From the NCBI GenBank assembly GCA_030600865.1, contig JAUVUS010000037.1, positions 1-10,927 on the forward strand: DNA of 10,927 bases, given 5' to 3'. The notes beneath the pieces are model-generated. The model did not search any database. It was given only the letters and a program-made list of their open reading frames with translations, and had not been told where the DNA came from. The position numbers and the translations under genes are program-made. The stretch comes from Bacteroidales bacterium (lineage in GTDB: Bacteria > Bacteroidota > Bacteroidia > Bacteroidales > UBA12077). Below, one piece after another: positions 1 to 8,466 of the stretch; within the stretch, counting starts at the first letter, position 1; each line of letters opens with the position of its first letter.

Positions 1-112
1 AAAACATGTTTTGGCTGAAAATGGAATGGGTGAAGGAATGGAACAATATCTTAAGTTTCGTGGTAAAGAACCTTCAATTGATGCATTGCTTGAAAAACGA
101 GGATTGAAATAA
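1..112 (+). CDS. M3-family metallopeptidase (oligopeptidase / peptidyl-dipeptidase), C-terminal fragment
   Basis: Only the last 36 codons are inside the window. Reading from base 2 gives a tail that starts KHVLAENGMGEGMEQYLKFR and ends in EPSIDALLEKRGLK before the TAA at 110-112. The pattern 'FRGKEPSIDALLEKRGL' is the characteristic C-terminus of M3 peptidases of the Dcp/OpdA type, zinc enzymes that cleave short peptides in the cytoplasm or periplasm. The HExxH zinc site and any signal peptide lie upstream, outside the window, so the subtype and location cannot be decided. The gene converges on the alpha-2-macroglobulin gene and ends just before a strong hairpin terminator. The family call rests on recognition of a short tail, so a more exact name is not justified. 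Confidence 0.75.
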   Translation, partial: KHVLAENGMGEGMEQYLKFRGKEPSIDALLEKRGLK

Positions 113-130
113 AAAACTGTTAATATTAAA

Positions 131-176
131 TAAAAAAACCGTCTCAAATTGTTTTGAGACGGTTTCCTTTTTTATT
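131..176. terminator. Bidirectional intrinsic terminator between convergent genes
   Basis: A perfect 13-bp stem (136-148 pairs with 153-165, arm AAACCGTCTCAAA) closes a 4-nt loop. An A-tract (132-138) lies on the left and a T-rich run (163-174) on the right, so the hairpin is followed by U-rich RNA on either strand. It lies 18 bp or more after the M3 peptidase stop and 6 bp beyond the stop of the alpha-2-macroglobulin gene on the other strand, so it probably ends both transcripts. Confidence 0.92.
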
Positions 177-182
177 AATTTG

Positions 183-3100
183 CTACTGTTTTTTCACTAC
201 TTTAATCGTACCTCCTCCACTATATGAATGATATTCACCGTTATACATTGCATCAGCACCAACAGGTCCCATTTGAAAGGTTCCTCTGGATACGGCACGA
301 ACAAGATAATAGTAATATGCTACCTTACTATAATTTGATTTCCCACTAACATTTACGAACAAATTAATTCTGTCATCTCGTATGTCCTGATATTGTGGAT
401 TTGATCTGTTGTGTGGCCACGACATTCCCGGAGGTAAACTAGTAATTCTTGGATTTTCTATTTCAAACCCTGCTGGCAATATATCAGAGATTACAACATT
501 CTCAACATAAGTGCTTGTTAATCCTTGAATAGCCAATTCTACTAATACAAGATCGTTTTGTTCAAATGTATTATTGTAGATTTTTTGACCGTATCTATTA
601 TAAAATGACTTACGCACTTGAATATAATTATCTTCTTCAAGATACTTACCGCTAGCACTTATTCCTTCAGTTTCCCAGAAATAATACAATTGACCTTTCC
701 CTTCAGTACTAATTTCAATATTCGCACCTTTTAATTCGTTAGTTAGTAATGTAATTGTATTATTAGAACAAGTACCAATCTTTTTCCCATTTGATTTAAC
801 TATTCCTGTAATGTCACTTTCACTTGCTATTTTAGCTATTTTTCCCATGGCAAGAAAACTGAATGCTCTCTCTTGTGTATTAAGATAACGTTTGTTTTTC
901 AGGTAATCAGATATATGTTTGGACATAATTCCAATCTGACTATTAGTAGGATCAATTTCTAGTAATGTATTTAATGCAATAGCCTCATCTCTTATATATG
1001 AATAAAAACTTCCCCCAAATGAAGTATTCGATTTTTCACCTTCAAATGCCGGTGGTAAAATTTCTTTATACTTTTTTGTATCACCTGTAAGGGCATAAGC
1101 CGCAGCAAGCATATATTTTCCATCAAGGCTTAACTGTTCTGGTCTCGCTTTGTAGTAGTTCATTGTAGCGATTGGTCTTTCACCTGCTAATGCCAAAACA
1201 TATAATGAATATGCTACTTCTTTAGGAGCAATCTCACGCTTGCTTGTTGAATTATAGTAATATGTTATAAATTCCTTTTTTCTAAGCTTCATTTTTAGAT
1301 ATTTAAATAAATGATCTAAAAATGATTGATCAACATTGTATCCTGCTTTCTGAGCTTCTAAGGCAAAATGTGCAGCATATACAGAGCCCCACCAGCTTTC
1401 TGTTCCATGTCCCGGCCAGTAAGTTAGTCCACCATTATATAGCTGCATTAGTTTAATTTTATCTAGGGCAATTTGAACATTTTGTGTTGCGTCATTTTTT
1501 GCTCTTTTTTCCTTAAATGTTATATTAATTAAAGCATCGAAATATAATTGTGGAAACGCAGATGAAACAATTTGTTCAACACAACCATATGGATATCTTA
1601 CTAAATAATCTAAGCTATTTGTAAACTGAATAAGTGGATTGTTACTTACAATAAGTTTATTATCAATGCTTGATTCTATAAAATCATCAACATTCATTTC
1701 CACTTTCTTCGTTTTACCAGCTTCAATTACTCCAGAATCGAATCGTTTTTGTAATGGTGATGCAGGTCTTACAGTTATATCTGTTTCGTTAATGAATTCT
1801 TTATTTAAAGCATCAACTTTAATTGTGATTTTAGCTTCTCCAATTTTAGGTTTAGCATAAACTTTAAATAGCACTTCTTTTTCACTATTAGATTCTATAT
1901 TAACTGTGATTGATTTTTTACCTATAATTTCAATTGGACCTTTGATTTCGATATTTACCTTACATTTTGCTGCATTTTCAGTTGTATTAGTTAAAATAAC
2001 AGGAACTTCAACGCTGTCTTTAGGACTAAAGAATCGTGGTAAAGCCGTGCTTACAACGATTGGATCTGCTACCTTCATATTCGCATAAGCAGAACCAAAT
2101 TTATTATCCGAATAGTTTACGACCATAATACGTAAATCTCCTGAGAACTGTGGAATATCTATTTCGTATTTGGCTTCACCTTTTGAATTAGTTTCAATTA
2201 AACCACTCCAGAATGATACCAATTTTACGCGTTTGTTTTGTAATGGATTTAGTCGTTTTGCTCCTGCCGGTCCACCGCCACCAGTATGGCTTTTCATCAT
2301 TTCTAGTTCAGGAAAAATAAAAGGGTAAATATCATAAGTATTTACTTCTAGAGCTCTTCTTTGATAAAAGAAATTATATGGATCAGGAGTTTTATAGCCG
2401 GTTACTTGCAATATCCCTTCATCGACTACAGCTATTGTTAATGCGCTATTTGGCTTGGCTTTAATTTTAATAATCTGTTTTTTATTTGATTCAGATTTTT
2501 CAACTGCAGAAATTGTAACAGGTATTTCATTATCCGGATTTTCAACCATGACAGGAGCAAAACCATGTGCTACAGTTAAAGGCATATCAGATTTTTTATG
2601 CGGTCTGAATAATGTTGCTGTTATATAAACATTAGGAATATGTTCTTCGGTAATATCTAGCTCAAAAGAAGCTGCCCGCTTATCAGTATTTACATAAAAA
2701 TGTTTTAGAACCTTATTGCTTTCTACAGTAACAAGCATTTTTCCGGAAAATGGAGCTTTTAATATTACATTAGCCTTATCACCAACAAGGTATTTTTCTT
2801 TATCCAGTTGAATATCAATTTGACCTTCATTATCTACCTGGAAAGAACTGTAAGTTGTACTTCCCCAGCCATACGCATAGATATTTCTTTTTACATAAGT
2901 TTCTGCACCCGGTAATGAAATTCGTAATTCATAATTTCCGGAAAATTCAGGAATAAAACTATAAGTTGAACTTGTTCCTTTTAAAGTAATAGCTTTTAAA
3001 TCAAGTATTTTTTCAATCTTCTCAGAACGATATCTAAAATAACTTCCAGATTTAGAAAGAACAGTTTTATACTCATATTTTATTAATTTGACTTTTGCTT

Positions 3101-5600
3101 TATATTCATCTAAAGCTTTACCGTTCTTATCAACAGCAATTAGATTTATTTTTACTGTTTGCCCTGTTTTTGTATAATATCCTTGATATTTAATTCCAAG
3201 AAATACATCTTGTGTGTAGATGTTAACATCATTTAATCTATTAACCGGTCTTCCTGTTTCATCGAAAACCGTAGTATAAATATCGGATTGTAAAACTCCC
3301 ATATTTTTATAACTAGCAGGGATTTTGTAATTTTGTTGTCCTTGACCCGCTTTATCTGTTTCACCTTCCCAATATTTTCTTTCAAAATATTTTTCTGCTC
3401 CTTCTATATGGTAGTTGTATCCTCGGTTTTCTTTCGAATAAAAGTACTTACGTTTTGTTGATAATTCTATTTGATAATTTCTATTAGCAGCAGGTGGTCC
3501 AAAGAAATTAACAGCTTCAAAACTCATATTTATATTCTCGCCTGGCTTGTATTCTTTTTTGTCAATATCTACCTTGACTTTAATTCTATCTGGCATAAAC
3601 TCTTCAACTTTGATGCGTTTTGAGCCAATAAGTATATTGTTTGATGTAAAAATATTTACAGAGTAGGAGCCTGTACTTGCAGTTGGTTGAAGTTTAATTT
3701 GTGATTCAAATGCGCCATTCTTATTTAATATTTTTCTAACAGTTTTTAGGGTTTTTCCATTAGGCGTAATTACCTTTAAGATTATCGGCAATTCTCCTGG
3801 AGTTTCCCATTCGTAATCTCTTATAATGGCCGAAATATTTATTGTTTCTCCCGGACGATAAATATCTCTGTCTCCATAAATAAAAGTTTCTAATCCTGAT
3901 GGATTTTTATGATTTCCGCCCACATCAAAACGTGATGTAGCAACTCTTGTATTTCTTAATGGAATAAAATTAAAATCGTTATTGTGTTGAACTGTAATTA
4001 AATTTGTTTTAAAGCCAGGAGCTATTAATTCAGAAAATTCATAAGTAGCAATTCCTTCTGCATTTGTTTTTAATGTTGAATTTATTTGATTGTTATTTCC
4101 GATAAATTTTATCTCAACATTTGATAATGGTTCAGCTGTTTTTATGGAGTTAGCAAAAACTGAAATTGTATTTTCTCCTTCTTTTACAATAACTCCTATA
4201 TCCGAAATTGAAATTAACTTTTTATCCTTTAAGTAATAATTATCAGGTGACGAAATTTCAATTAAATAAATTCCATTATAATCGGAAAGTTTGTCTTCAA
4301 AATCAAGATTTAGTAATTGATGATTCCCATTTCTAGGTAACGTTTTTGTTTCAATCTCTTTTTTATAAATCACATCACCTAAATTACTATTGTCATTTCT
4401 GTTATAATCATAATAGTAATCATCATAATAATCATTATTATAACTTCTAAAGTTATAGTTTTTAATGTATGAAACGATGTTGTTCTCGTATATCTTAGTA
4501 ATTTTCACCCTTACTTTTGGAACATTAACAATAGCTGCTTCTATATTTTTTGCTCCATTACCCGAAACGTAAAATTCTTTTTTGTTTACAAATTGAATGC
4601 TTGGTTTTAGTTCTCCAAATGATATTGGTTGAGAATATTCTTGTTTTAATTTACCTCCTAATTTACCGAGTAATCCTTCCTTTAGTGATAAATCATATTT
4701 GTGATTTATGCTAAATTCATCACTCTTAATAATAAAATAGCTTGGATAAGCTTCAACTGTATATCTTATGGATGGATCAATTGTAATAAAATTCTTAATA
4801 TTTTTAATATTAACTTCCTGAGTAGTATGAATTGTTATTATACCATCGGAACCATCATGATTTGCTTGTACATCATTTATAAGTAATTTAAAAGGTGATG
4901 GAATAAGAAAATCTTCTTCGAAATCTTCCGTAGTTTTTATACTTCCATTAAATGCTCCCAGACCCTTTTTTATAGTGATTTTAGCATTTAAGTCTTTGTC
5001 TTCATTTTCGATATCTGAAATTATAAAACTTACATTATTACTGATCTCATTTGAAACTAATTCAAAACCAAACGTTTCACTTTCGATTGAAATGTCCAGT
5101 TGTTCGGCAACTTCTTGTGGAGTAACATTTTGATTAAATTGGATATTTACTTTAACTTGAAGTGATTCATTTTGATTGGATGGCATTGACCAATTTGTTT
5201 TTAGATCGGAAACAGACAAATATGGTGTATGGAATGCAAATGATTTTTCCTTTGCTAGTTTTAAATTTGGAATATACTTGAGAATGTTTGGGCTAATTTC
5301 GCAGGTAAAATCAGTAGCAGGTTTAAATCCTTGCGCAGGAACAAACACAAATTTGTTTTTAGCAGTCCACATATATTTCCCATCTGTATGAGGCTTAATT
5401 TTTAAAAGCTCATTATCGATCCACATATTTACAAGTGAATCAGGAACTAAATCTTTGTTGAATGTAAAATTTATACTGTTTGTGATAGTTATTTCTTCAG
5501 CAAAGTTTTTTTCAACTACTTTTACTGTGTTGTTTTGTTTTGAACACGAAAAAGTTAATGCTAAAACTAGAACAAGAAAGGTAAAGAGTTTTGTTTTCAT
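183..5600 (-). CDS. Alpha-2-macroglobulin family lipoprotein with intact thioester motif
   Basis: The 1805-residue protein matches full-length bacterial alpha-2-macroglobulins, which act as protease traps in the cell envelope. The N-terminus is a lipoprotein signal (about residues 1-18, hydrophobic LFTFLVLVLALTF) with the likely lipidated Cys19. Acidic residues do not follow it, so a surface-export signal is not evident. The order is: Ig-like/macroglobulin domains (about 30-560); the MG2 signature DRDIYRPGETINI at 577-589; more macroglobulin domains; a Gly-rich segment at 1107-1116; the alpha-2-macroglobulin domain beginning VKLVSFWSG at 1125 and including FSGDLRIMVVNYSDNKFGSA; a helical thioester domain with YPYGCVEQ (Cys1340, Gln1343, the expected thioester pair); and a C-terminal sandwich ending near GTFQMGPVGADAMY. 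A Tyr/Asp/Asn-rich stretch lies around 385-405. The gene is divergent from pbpC, its usual genomic partner (E. coli yfhM-pbpC). The start is set by the signal peptide; there is no clear Shine-Dalgarno. Protease trapping is inferred from family knowledge. Confidence 0.95.
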   Translation of the reverse strand: MKTKLFTFLVLVLALTFSCSKQNNTVKVVEKNFAEEITITNSINFTFNKDLVPDSLVNMWIDNELLKIKPHTDGKYMWTAKNKFVFVPAQGFKPATDFTCEISPNILKYIPNLKLAKEKSFAFHTPYLSVSDLKTNWSMPSNQNESLQVKVNIQFNQNVTPQEVAEQLDISIESETFGFELVSNEISNNVSFIISDIENEDKDLNAKITIKKGLGAFNGSIKTTEDFEEDFLIPSPFKLLINDVQANHDGSDGIITIHTTQEVNIKNIKNFITIDPSIRYTVEAYPSYFIIKSDEFSINHKYDLSLKEGLLGKLGGKLKQEYSQPISFGELKPSIQFVNKKEFYVSGNGAKNIEAAIVNVPKVRVKITKIYENNIVSYIKNYNFRSYNNDYYDDYYYDYNRNDNSNLGDVIYKKEIETKTLPRNGNHQLLNLDFEDKLSDYNGIYLIEISSPDNYYLKDKKLISISDIGVIVKEGENTISVFANSIKTAEPLSNVEIKFIGNNNQINSTLKTNAEGIATYEFSELIAPGFKTNLITVQHNNDFNFIPLRNTRVATSRFDVGGNHKNPSGLETFIYGDRDIYRPGETINISAIIRDYEWETPGELPIILKVITPNGKTLKTVRKILNKNGAFESQIKLQPTASTGSYSVNIFTSNNILIGSKRIKVEEFMPDRIKVKVDIDKKEYKPGENINMSFEAVNFFGPPAANRNYQIELSTKRKYFYSKENRGYNYHIEGAEKYFERKYWEGETDKAGQGQQNYKIPASYKNMGVLQSDIYTTVFDETGRPVNRLNDVNIYTQDVFLGIKYQGYYTKTGQTVKINLIAVDKNGKALDEYKAKVKLIKYEYKTVLSKSGSYFRYRSEKIEKILDLKAITLKGTSSTYSFIPEFSGNYELRISLPGAETYVKRNIYAYGWGSTTYSSFQVDNEGQIDIQLDKEKYLVGDKANVILKAPFSGKMLVTVESNKVLKHFYVNTDKRAASFELDITEEHIPNVYITATLFRPHKKSDMPLTVAHGFAPVMVENPDNEIPVTISAVEKSESNKKQIIKIKAKPNSALTIAVVDEGILQVTGYKTPDPYNFFYQRRALEVNTYDIYPFIFPELEMMKSHTGGGGPAGAKRLNPLQNKRVKLVSFWSGLIETNSKGEAKYEIDIPQFSGDLRIMVVNYSDNKFGSAYANMKVADPIVVSTALPRFFSPKDSVEVPVILTNTTENAAKCKVNIEIKGPIEIIGKKSITVNIESNSEKEVLFKVYAKPKIGEAKITIKVDALNKEFINETDITVRPASPLQKRFDSGVIEAGKTKKVEMNVDDFIESSIDNKLIVSNNPLIQFTNSLDYLVRYPYGCVEQIVSSAFPQLYFDALINITFKEKRAKNDATQNVQIALDKIKLMQLYNGGLTYWPGHGTESWWGSVYAAHFALEAQKAGYNVDQSFLDHLFKYLKMKLRKKEFITYYYNSTSKREIAPKEVAYSLYVLALAGERPIATMNYYKARPEQLSLDGKYMLAAAYALTGDTKKYKEILPPAFEGEKSNTSFGGSFYSYIRDEAIALNTLLEIDPTNSQIGIMSKHISDYLKNKRYLNTQERAFSFLAMGKIAKIASESDITGIVKSNGKKIGTCSNNTITLLTNELKGANIEISTEGKGQLYYFWETEGISASGKYLEEDNYIQVRKSFYNRYGQKIYNNTFEQNDLVLVELAIQGLTSTYVENVVISDILPAGFEIENPRITSLPPGMSWPHNRSNPQYQDIRDDRINLFVNVSGKSNYSKVAYYYYLVRAVSRGTFQMGPVGADAMYNGEYHSYSGGGTIKVVKKQ

Positions 5601-5824
5601 TGTAATGACTTTATAAATGAGTGTTTGAAACTATTTTTATTACTTAATAATGAGTATTTGATAAAAAATCCCCGTTGAATTTAAATTTGTTAATAAAGCT
5701 AAGAAAAAAGTTTTACAAAATAAGATTTAATCAGTGATATGTATTCGAAAAAATTCAAAAAGGGTTTACTTTTATTCGGAGTTAATTGAAATAATTTTTC
5801 ACAAAATCTTTACTACGGTTTAAT
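5601..5824. other. Divergent intergenic region between the alpha-2-macroglobulin gene and pbpC
   Basis: This 224-bp AT-rich spacer must hold the start signals for both divergent genes, since each is the first gene in its direction. A convincing Bacteroidota-type promoter is seen only on the + strand, toward pbpC (5657-5689). On the - strand the best -7 match is imperfect and has no well-spaced TTTG partner. No reading frame, RNA gene or strong hairpin was found. A weak 5-bp hairpin at 5787-5801 is not persuasive. Confidence 0.7.
5657..5689 (+). promoter_or_regulatory. Candidate Bacteroidota sigma-ABfr-type promoter for pbpC
   Basis: A -33-like TTTG at 5657-5660 and a -7-like TAAATTTG (consensus TAnnTTTG) at 5682-5689 are separated by 21 bp, which fits the usual spacing for the primary sigma factor of Bacteroides and relatives. 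A start near 5695-5698 would give a leader of about 130 nt before the pbpC ATG. AT-rich DNA yields such matches by chance, so this stays a candidate. Confidence 0.42.
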
Positions 5825-8158
5825 ATGAATAGAAAAATAATTAAATTTTTTAAAGAGATACCCTTAAAATTAAAATATACAGTTTTTGGTTTTTTCTCCT
5901 TATTTATAATATTTTTTTTACTAGATGTTATTTATCCTGTAAATACTAAAATTGAGTATTCAACAATTATCTATTCACAAGATAGTACATTAATTCACGG
6001 GTTTTTATCTTATGATGATAAGTGGAGAATGTATACGGAGCTTGAAGAAATTACTCCAGAGCTTAAAAAAGCAATTATTTTTAAAGAAGATAAATATTTT
6101 TATTATCACTATGGTATTAATCCTGTGGCGATTGTAAGGGCTGCTTTTAATAATATAAGAACAGGTAAAAGAACATCCGGAGCATCAACTATTACGATGC
6201 AAGTAGCACGATTAATCGATCCGAAGCCCAGAACGTACAGTAATAAATTAAAAGAGATGTTCAGAGCTATTCAATTGGAATGGCATTATACAAAGGATGA
6301 AATATTACAGTTATACCTTAATTTGGTGCCATTTGGAAGTAATATTGAAGGTGTCAAATCTGCTTCTATTATATATCTCGGGAAACTGCCTGGTCACCTG
6401 AGTATAGGAGAAATTGTAGCATTGTCGATTATTCCAAATCGACCGGTTTCTCTTAAGTTGGGTAAAAATAATGAATTCATAAAAAGTGAAAGAAATATGT
6501 GGCTTCGGAGATATCAGAAAAGTAAATTATTTAAAAAGAAAGATATCGAAGATGCCATAGAAGAACCACTTAATGCATATAGGAGAGAAGTGCCTAAGAT
6601 TGCTCCACACTTATCGTATCGCTTAAAGAAAAAATATCCAGGGCATAAGATAATTTATTCGAGTTTGGACTTTGAAATGCAAAAGAAAATAGAAACTATT
6701 GTAAAGAATTATAGTCAAAGATTATATTTTCAGAATATTAAGAATGCAATTTGCTTGATTATTGAAAACGAAACACGACAGGTTAAAGCATATATTGGAT
6801 CTGCTGATTTTTATAATGAAGAAGATGGTGGACAAGTAGATGGAATAATGGCGGTAAGATCTCCGGGTAGTACTTTAAAACCTCTTTTATATGGAATCGC
6901 AATAGATCGTGGTTTGATTACGCCCAAATCTTGCGTAAGTGATGTTCCTTTAAGTTTATCGGGATACGAACCGGAAAACTATGATGGAGAATTTTATGGT
7001 AATGTTAGTATCGAATTTGCACTTTCTAATTCGTTAAATGTTCCGGCAGTTAAAGTTTTAGCTCAACTGGAATCCCAAATTTTGATAGAAAAGTTGATAG
7101 ATATAAATTTTAAACAGATTAAGAAAGATCAAAATCATCTTGGATTATCTATGATCCTTGGTGGATGTGGAACAACACTCGAAGAATTGACATCAATGTA
7201 TGCTTCTTTTGCTAATGAAGGTTTATACAAAAATCTACAATATGTTACAGAATCTAAATCTACATCCGAAATAGAACTGCTATCGAAAGAGTCAACTTTT
7301 ATGATTACAGATATCTTGACCCAATTAACAAGGCCTGATCTTCCTTTGGATTGGTCTAATAGCCAACATATGCCTAAAATAGGATGGAAGACCGGAACTT
7401 CATACGGAAGGAGAGATGCCTGGAGTATTGGATACAATAAGAAATACACAGTAGGAACTTGGGTTGGAAATTTTTCCGGCGAAGGTGTACCAGAATTAAG
7501 TGGGGCCGAAAAAGCATCACCATTATTATTTAAGGTGTTTAATGCAATTGATTATAATTCTGAAACAGAATGGTTTCATACTCCAGCAGGTTTGAGTTTT
7601 AGAGCTGTTTGCCCCGAAACAGGATTAATTCCATCTGAATATTGCGAAAGTGATATAATCGATTACTTTATTCCCGGTGTTTCATCAATGAAGGTGTGCG
7701 AGCATATTAAAGTAGTTCCAATCTCAATTGATTCATCAATTTCCTATTGTACTTCGTGTAAACCAAAAACTGGTTATATAGAAGCTCAATTTCCAAATTT
7801 ATCTGCCGAAATGATTACATATTATGAAACAAATAATGTAAGATACCTTAAGATTCCACCACATAATAGTGAATGTGAAAGATTGATGTCAGGAGATGCA
7901 CCTGTAATTACTTCTCCAGTTAATGAAAATGAATATTATTTAGATACAGAAGATGAAATGCAGATTATGTTAAGCTGCCATGCTTCTAACGATGTTGAGA
8001 AAATATATTGGTATATTAATAATAAGTTTTATAAGGCAGTTAATACGAATGAGAAAATTTTCTTTGATCCACCTGAAGGAAAGGTGCAAATATCCTGTTC
8101 TGATGATAAAGGCCGAAACAGGAATATTAATATTTATGTAAAATATATATCATTTTAG
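5825..8158 (+). CDS. pbpC: Penicillin-binding protein 1C (bifunctional class A PBP)
   Basis: The 777-residue enzyme polymerises and cross-links peptidoglycan on the outer face of the inner membrane. A short basic N-terminus is followed by one membrane anchor (about 18-38). The GT51 glycosyltransferase domain (about 60-235) has the catalytic motif EDKYFYYHYG (Glu88), GASTITMQVARL (119-130), KLKEM with the second conserved Glu (144), and the LQLYLNLVPFG segment. The transpeptidase domain (about 305-570) has SxxK at Ser349-Lys352 (SPGSTLKP), SLN at 403-405 and KTGTS at 522-526, so both activities look intact. The C-terminal part (about 590-777) has the CPETGLIP segment, a Cys-rich stretch and an Ig-like end that fits the PBP1C C-terminal domain (BiPBP_C). 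That tail, and the divergent alpha-2-macroglobulin neighbour, distinguish PBP1C from PBP1A. The ATG at 5825 is chosen because it gives the expected short cytoplasmic tail before the anchor; no clear ribosome-binding site is visible. Confidence 0.95.
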   Translation: MNRKIIKFFKEIPLKLKYTVFGFFSLFIIFFLLDVIYPVNTKIEYSTIIYSQDSTLIHGFLSYDDKWRMYTELEEITPELKKAIIFKEDKYFYYHYGINPVAIVRAAFNNIRTGKRTSGASTITMQVARLIDPKPRTYSNKLKEMFRAIQLEWHYTKDEILQLYLNLVPFGSNIEGVKSASIIYLGKLPGHLSIGEIVALSIIPNRPVSLKLGKNNEFIKSERNMWLRRYQKSKLFKKKDIEDAIEEPLNAYRREVPKIAPHLSYRLKKKYPGHKIIYSSLDFEMQKKIETIVKNYSQRLYFQNIKNAICLIIENETRQVKAYIGSADFYNEEDGGQVDGIMAVRSPGSTLKPLLYGIAIDRGLITPKSCVSDVPLSLSGYEPENYDGEFYGNVSIEFALSNSLNVPAVKVLAQLESQILIEKLIDINFKQIKKDQNHLGLSMILGGCGTTLEELTSMYASFANEGLYKNLQYVTESKSTSEIELLSKESTFMITDILTQLTRPDLPLDWSNSQHMPKIGWKTGTSYGRRDAWSIGYNKKYTVGTWVGNFSGEGVPELSGAEKASPLLFKVFNAIDYNSETEWFHTPAGLSFRAVCPETGLIPSEYCESDIIDYFIPGVSSMKVCEHIKVVPISIDSSISYCTSCKPKTGYIEAQFPNLSAEMITYYETNNVRYLKIPPHNSECERLMSGDAPVITSPVNENEYYLDTEDEMQIMLSCHASNDVEKIYWYINNKFYKAVNTNEKIFFDPPEGKVQISCSDDKGRNRNINIYVKYISF

Positions 8159-8321
8159 TGGATAACATATTATACTACACAACCATTTCAAAAATGATGT
8201 TATAAATTTAAATCCTATTTTTTAAAATCAACGCCAATTCATATTTGTGTTATTATTTTAAATATAAACTGTTGTCAAGAGACTACATATTATGTTAATA
8301 AATCAATTTTAGTTCATTCCT
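8159..8321. other. AT-rich non-coding spacer after pbpC
   Basis: About 160 bp directly after the pbpC stop contain no credible reading frame. The only fold seen is a short hairpin at 8184-8196 (CATTT / AAATG) without a T-run, too weak to call a terminator. Together with the structured repeat that follows, this makes a gene-free stretch of 425 bp between two convergent genes. Confidence 0.7.
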
Positions 8322-8372
8322 GCCAGCCGGCCAATGTCAATAAGTTAAGGCTGAAAGCCTTTAATGTATAAG

Positions 8373-8392
8373 CACAGGGCAATTGCCCTGTG
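8373..8392. repeat. Perfect 20-bp palindrome inside the structured element
   Basis: CACAGGGCAATTGCCCTGTG is identical to its own reverse complement over all 20 bases, with AATT at the centre. In RNA it would form an 8-bp stem with a 4-nt loop (AAUU). It could also bind a dimeric protein, but nothing in the window points to one. Confidence 0.85.
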
Positions 8393-8446
8393 TTTGTTGT
8401 AAATGTTCAAGTTTAGCCCTGAAAGGGCGTCATGTAAAAACATTTC

Positions 8447-8466
8447 GTCCTTTCAGGACTTTTTTT
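8447..8466 (+). terminator. Possible intrinsic terminator for pbpC, inside the repeat element
   Basis: A 5-bp stem GTCCT-TTC-AGGAC (8447-8459) is followed at once by seven T residues (8460-8466), the arrangement of a Rho-independent terminator on the + strand. The stem is short and lies nearly 290 bp after the pbpC stop, so it may simply be part of the repeat that happens to stop read-through. Confidence 0.4.

Noticed and set aside
1639..2088. Two short + strand open frames of 60-73 codons opposite the alpha-2-macroglobulin gene
   Set aside because: They lie antisense to strongly conserved parts of a real gene, resemble no known family and have no start context; they are shadows.
4701..5391. 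Further short + strand open frames within the N-terminal half of the alpha-2-macroglobulin gene
   Set aside because: They overlap confident coding sequence on the other strand, and their composition reflects its reverse complement.
5787..5801. Near-palindrome TGAAA-N5-TTTCA upstream of pbpC as a possible operator
   Set aside because: A 5-bp arm in very AT-rich DNA is expected by chance, and no second copy was found in the spacer.
7135..7449. A 104-codon - strand open frame inside pbpC
   Set aside because: It is opposite the conserved transpeptidase motifs of pbpC and shows no recognisable protein features.
8184..8196. Hairpin CATTT-CAA-AAATG as the pbpC terminator
   Set aside because: The stem is short and AT-rich, and no T-run follows it.
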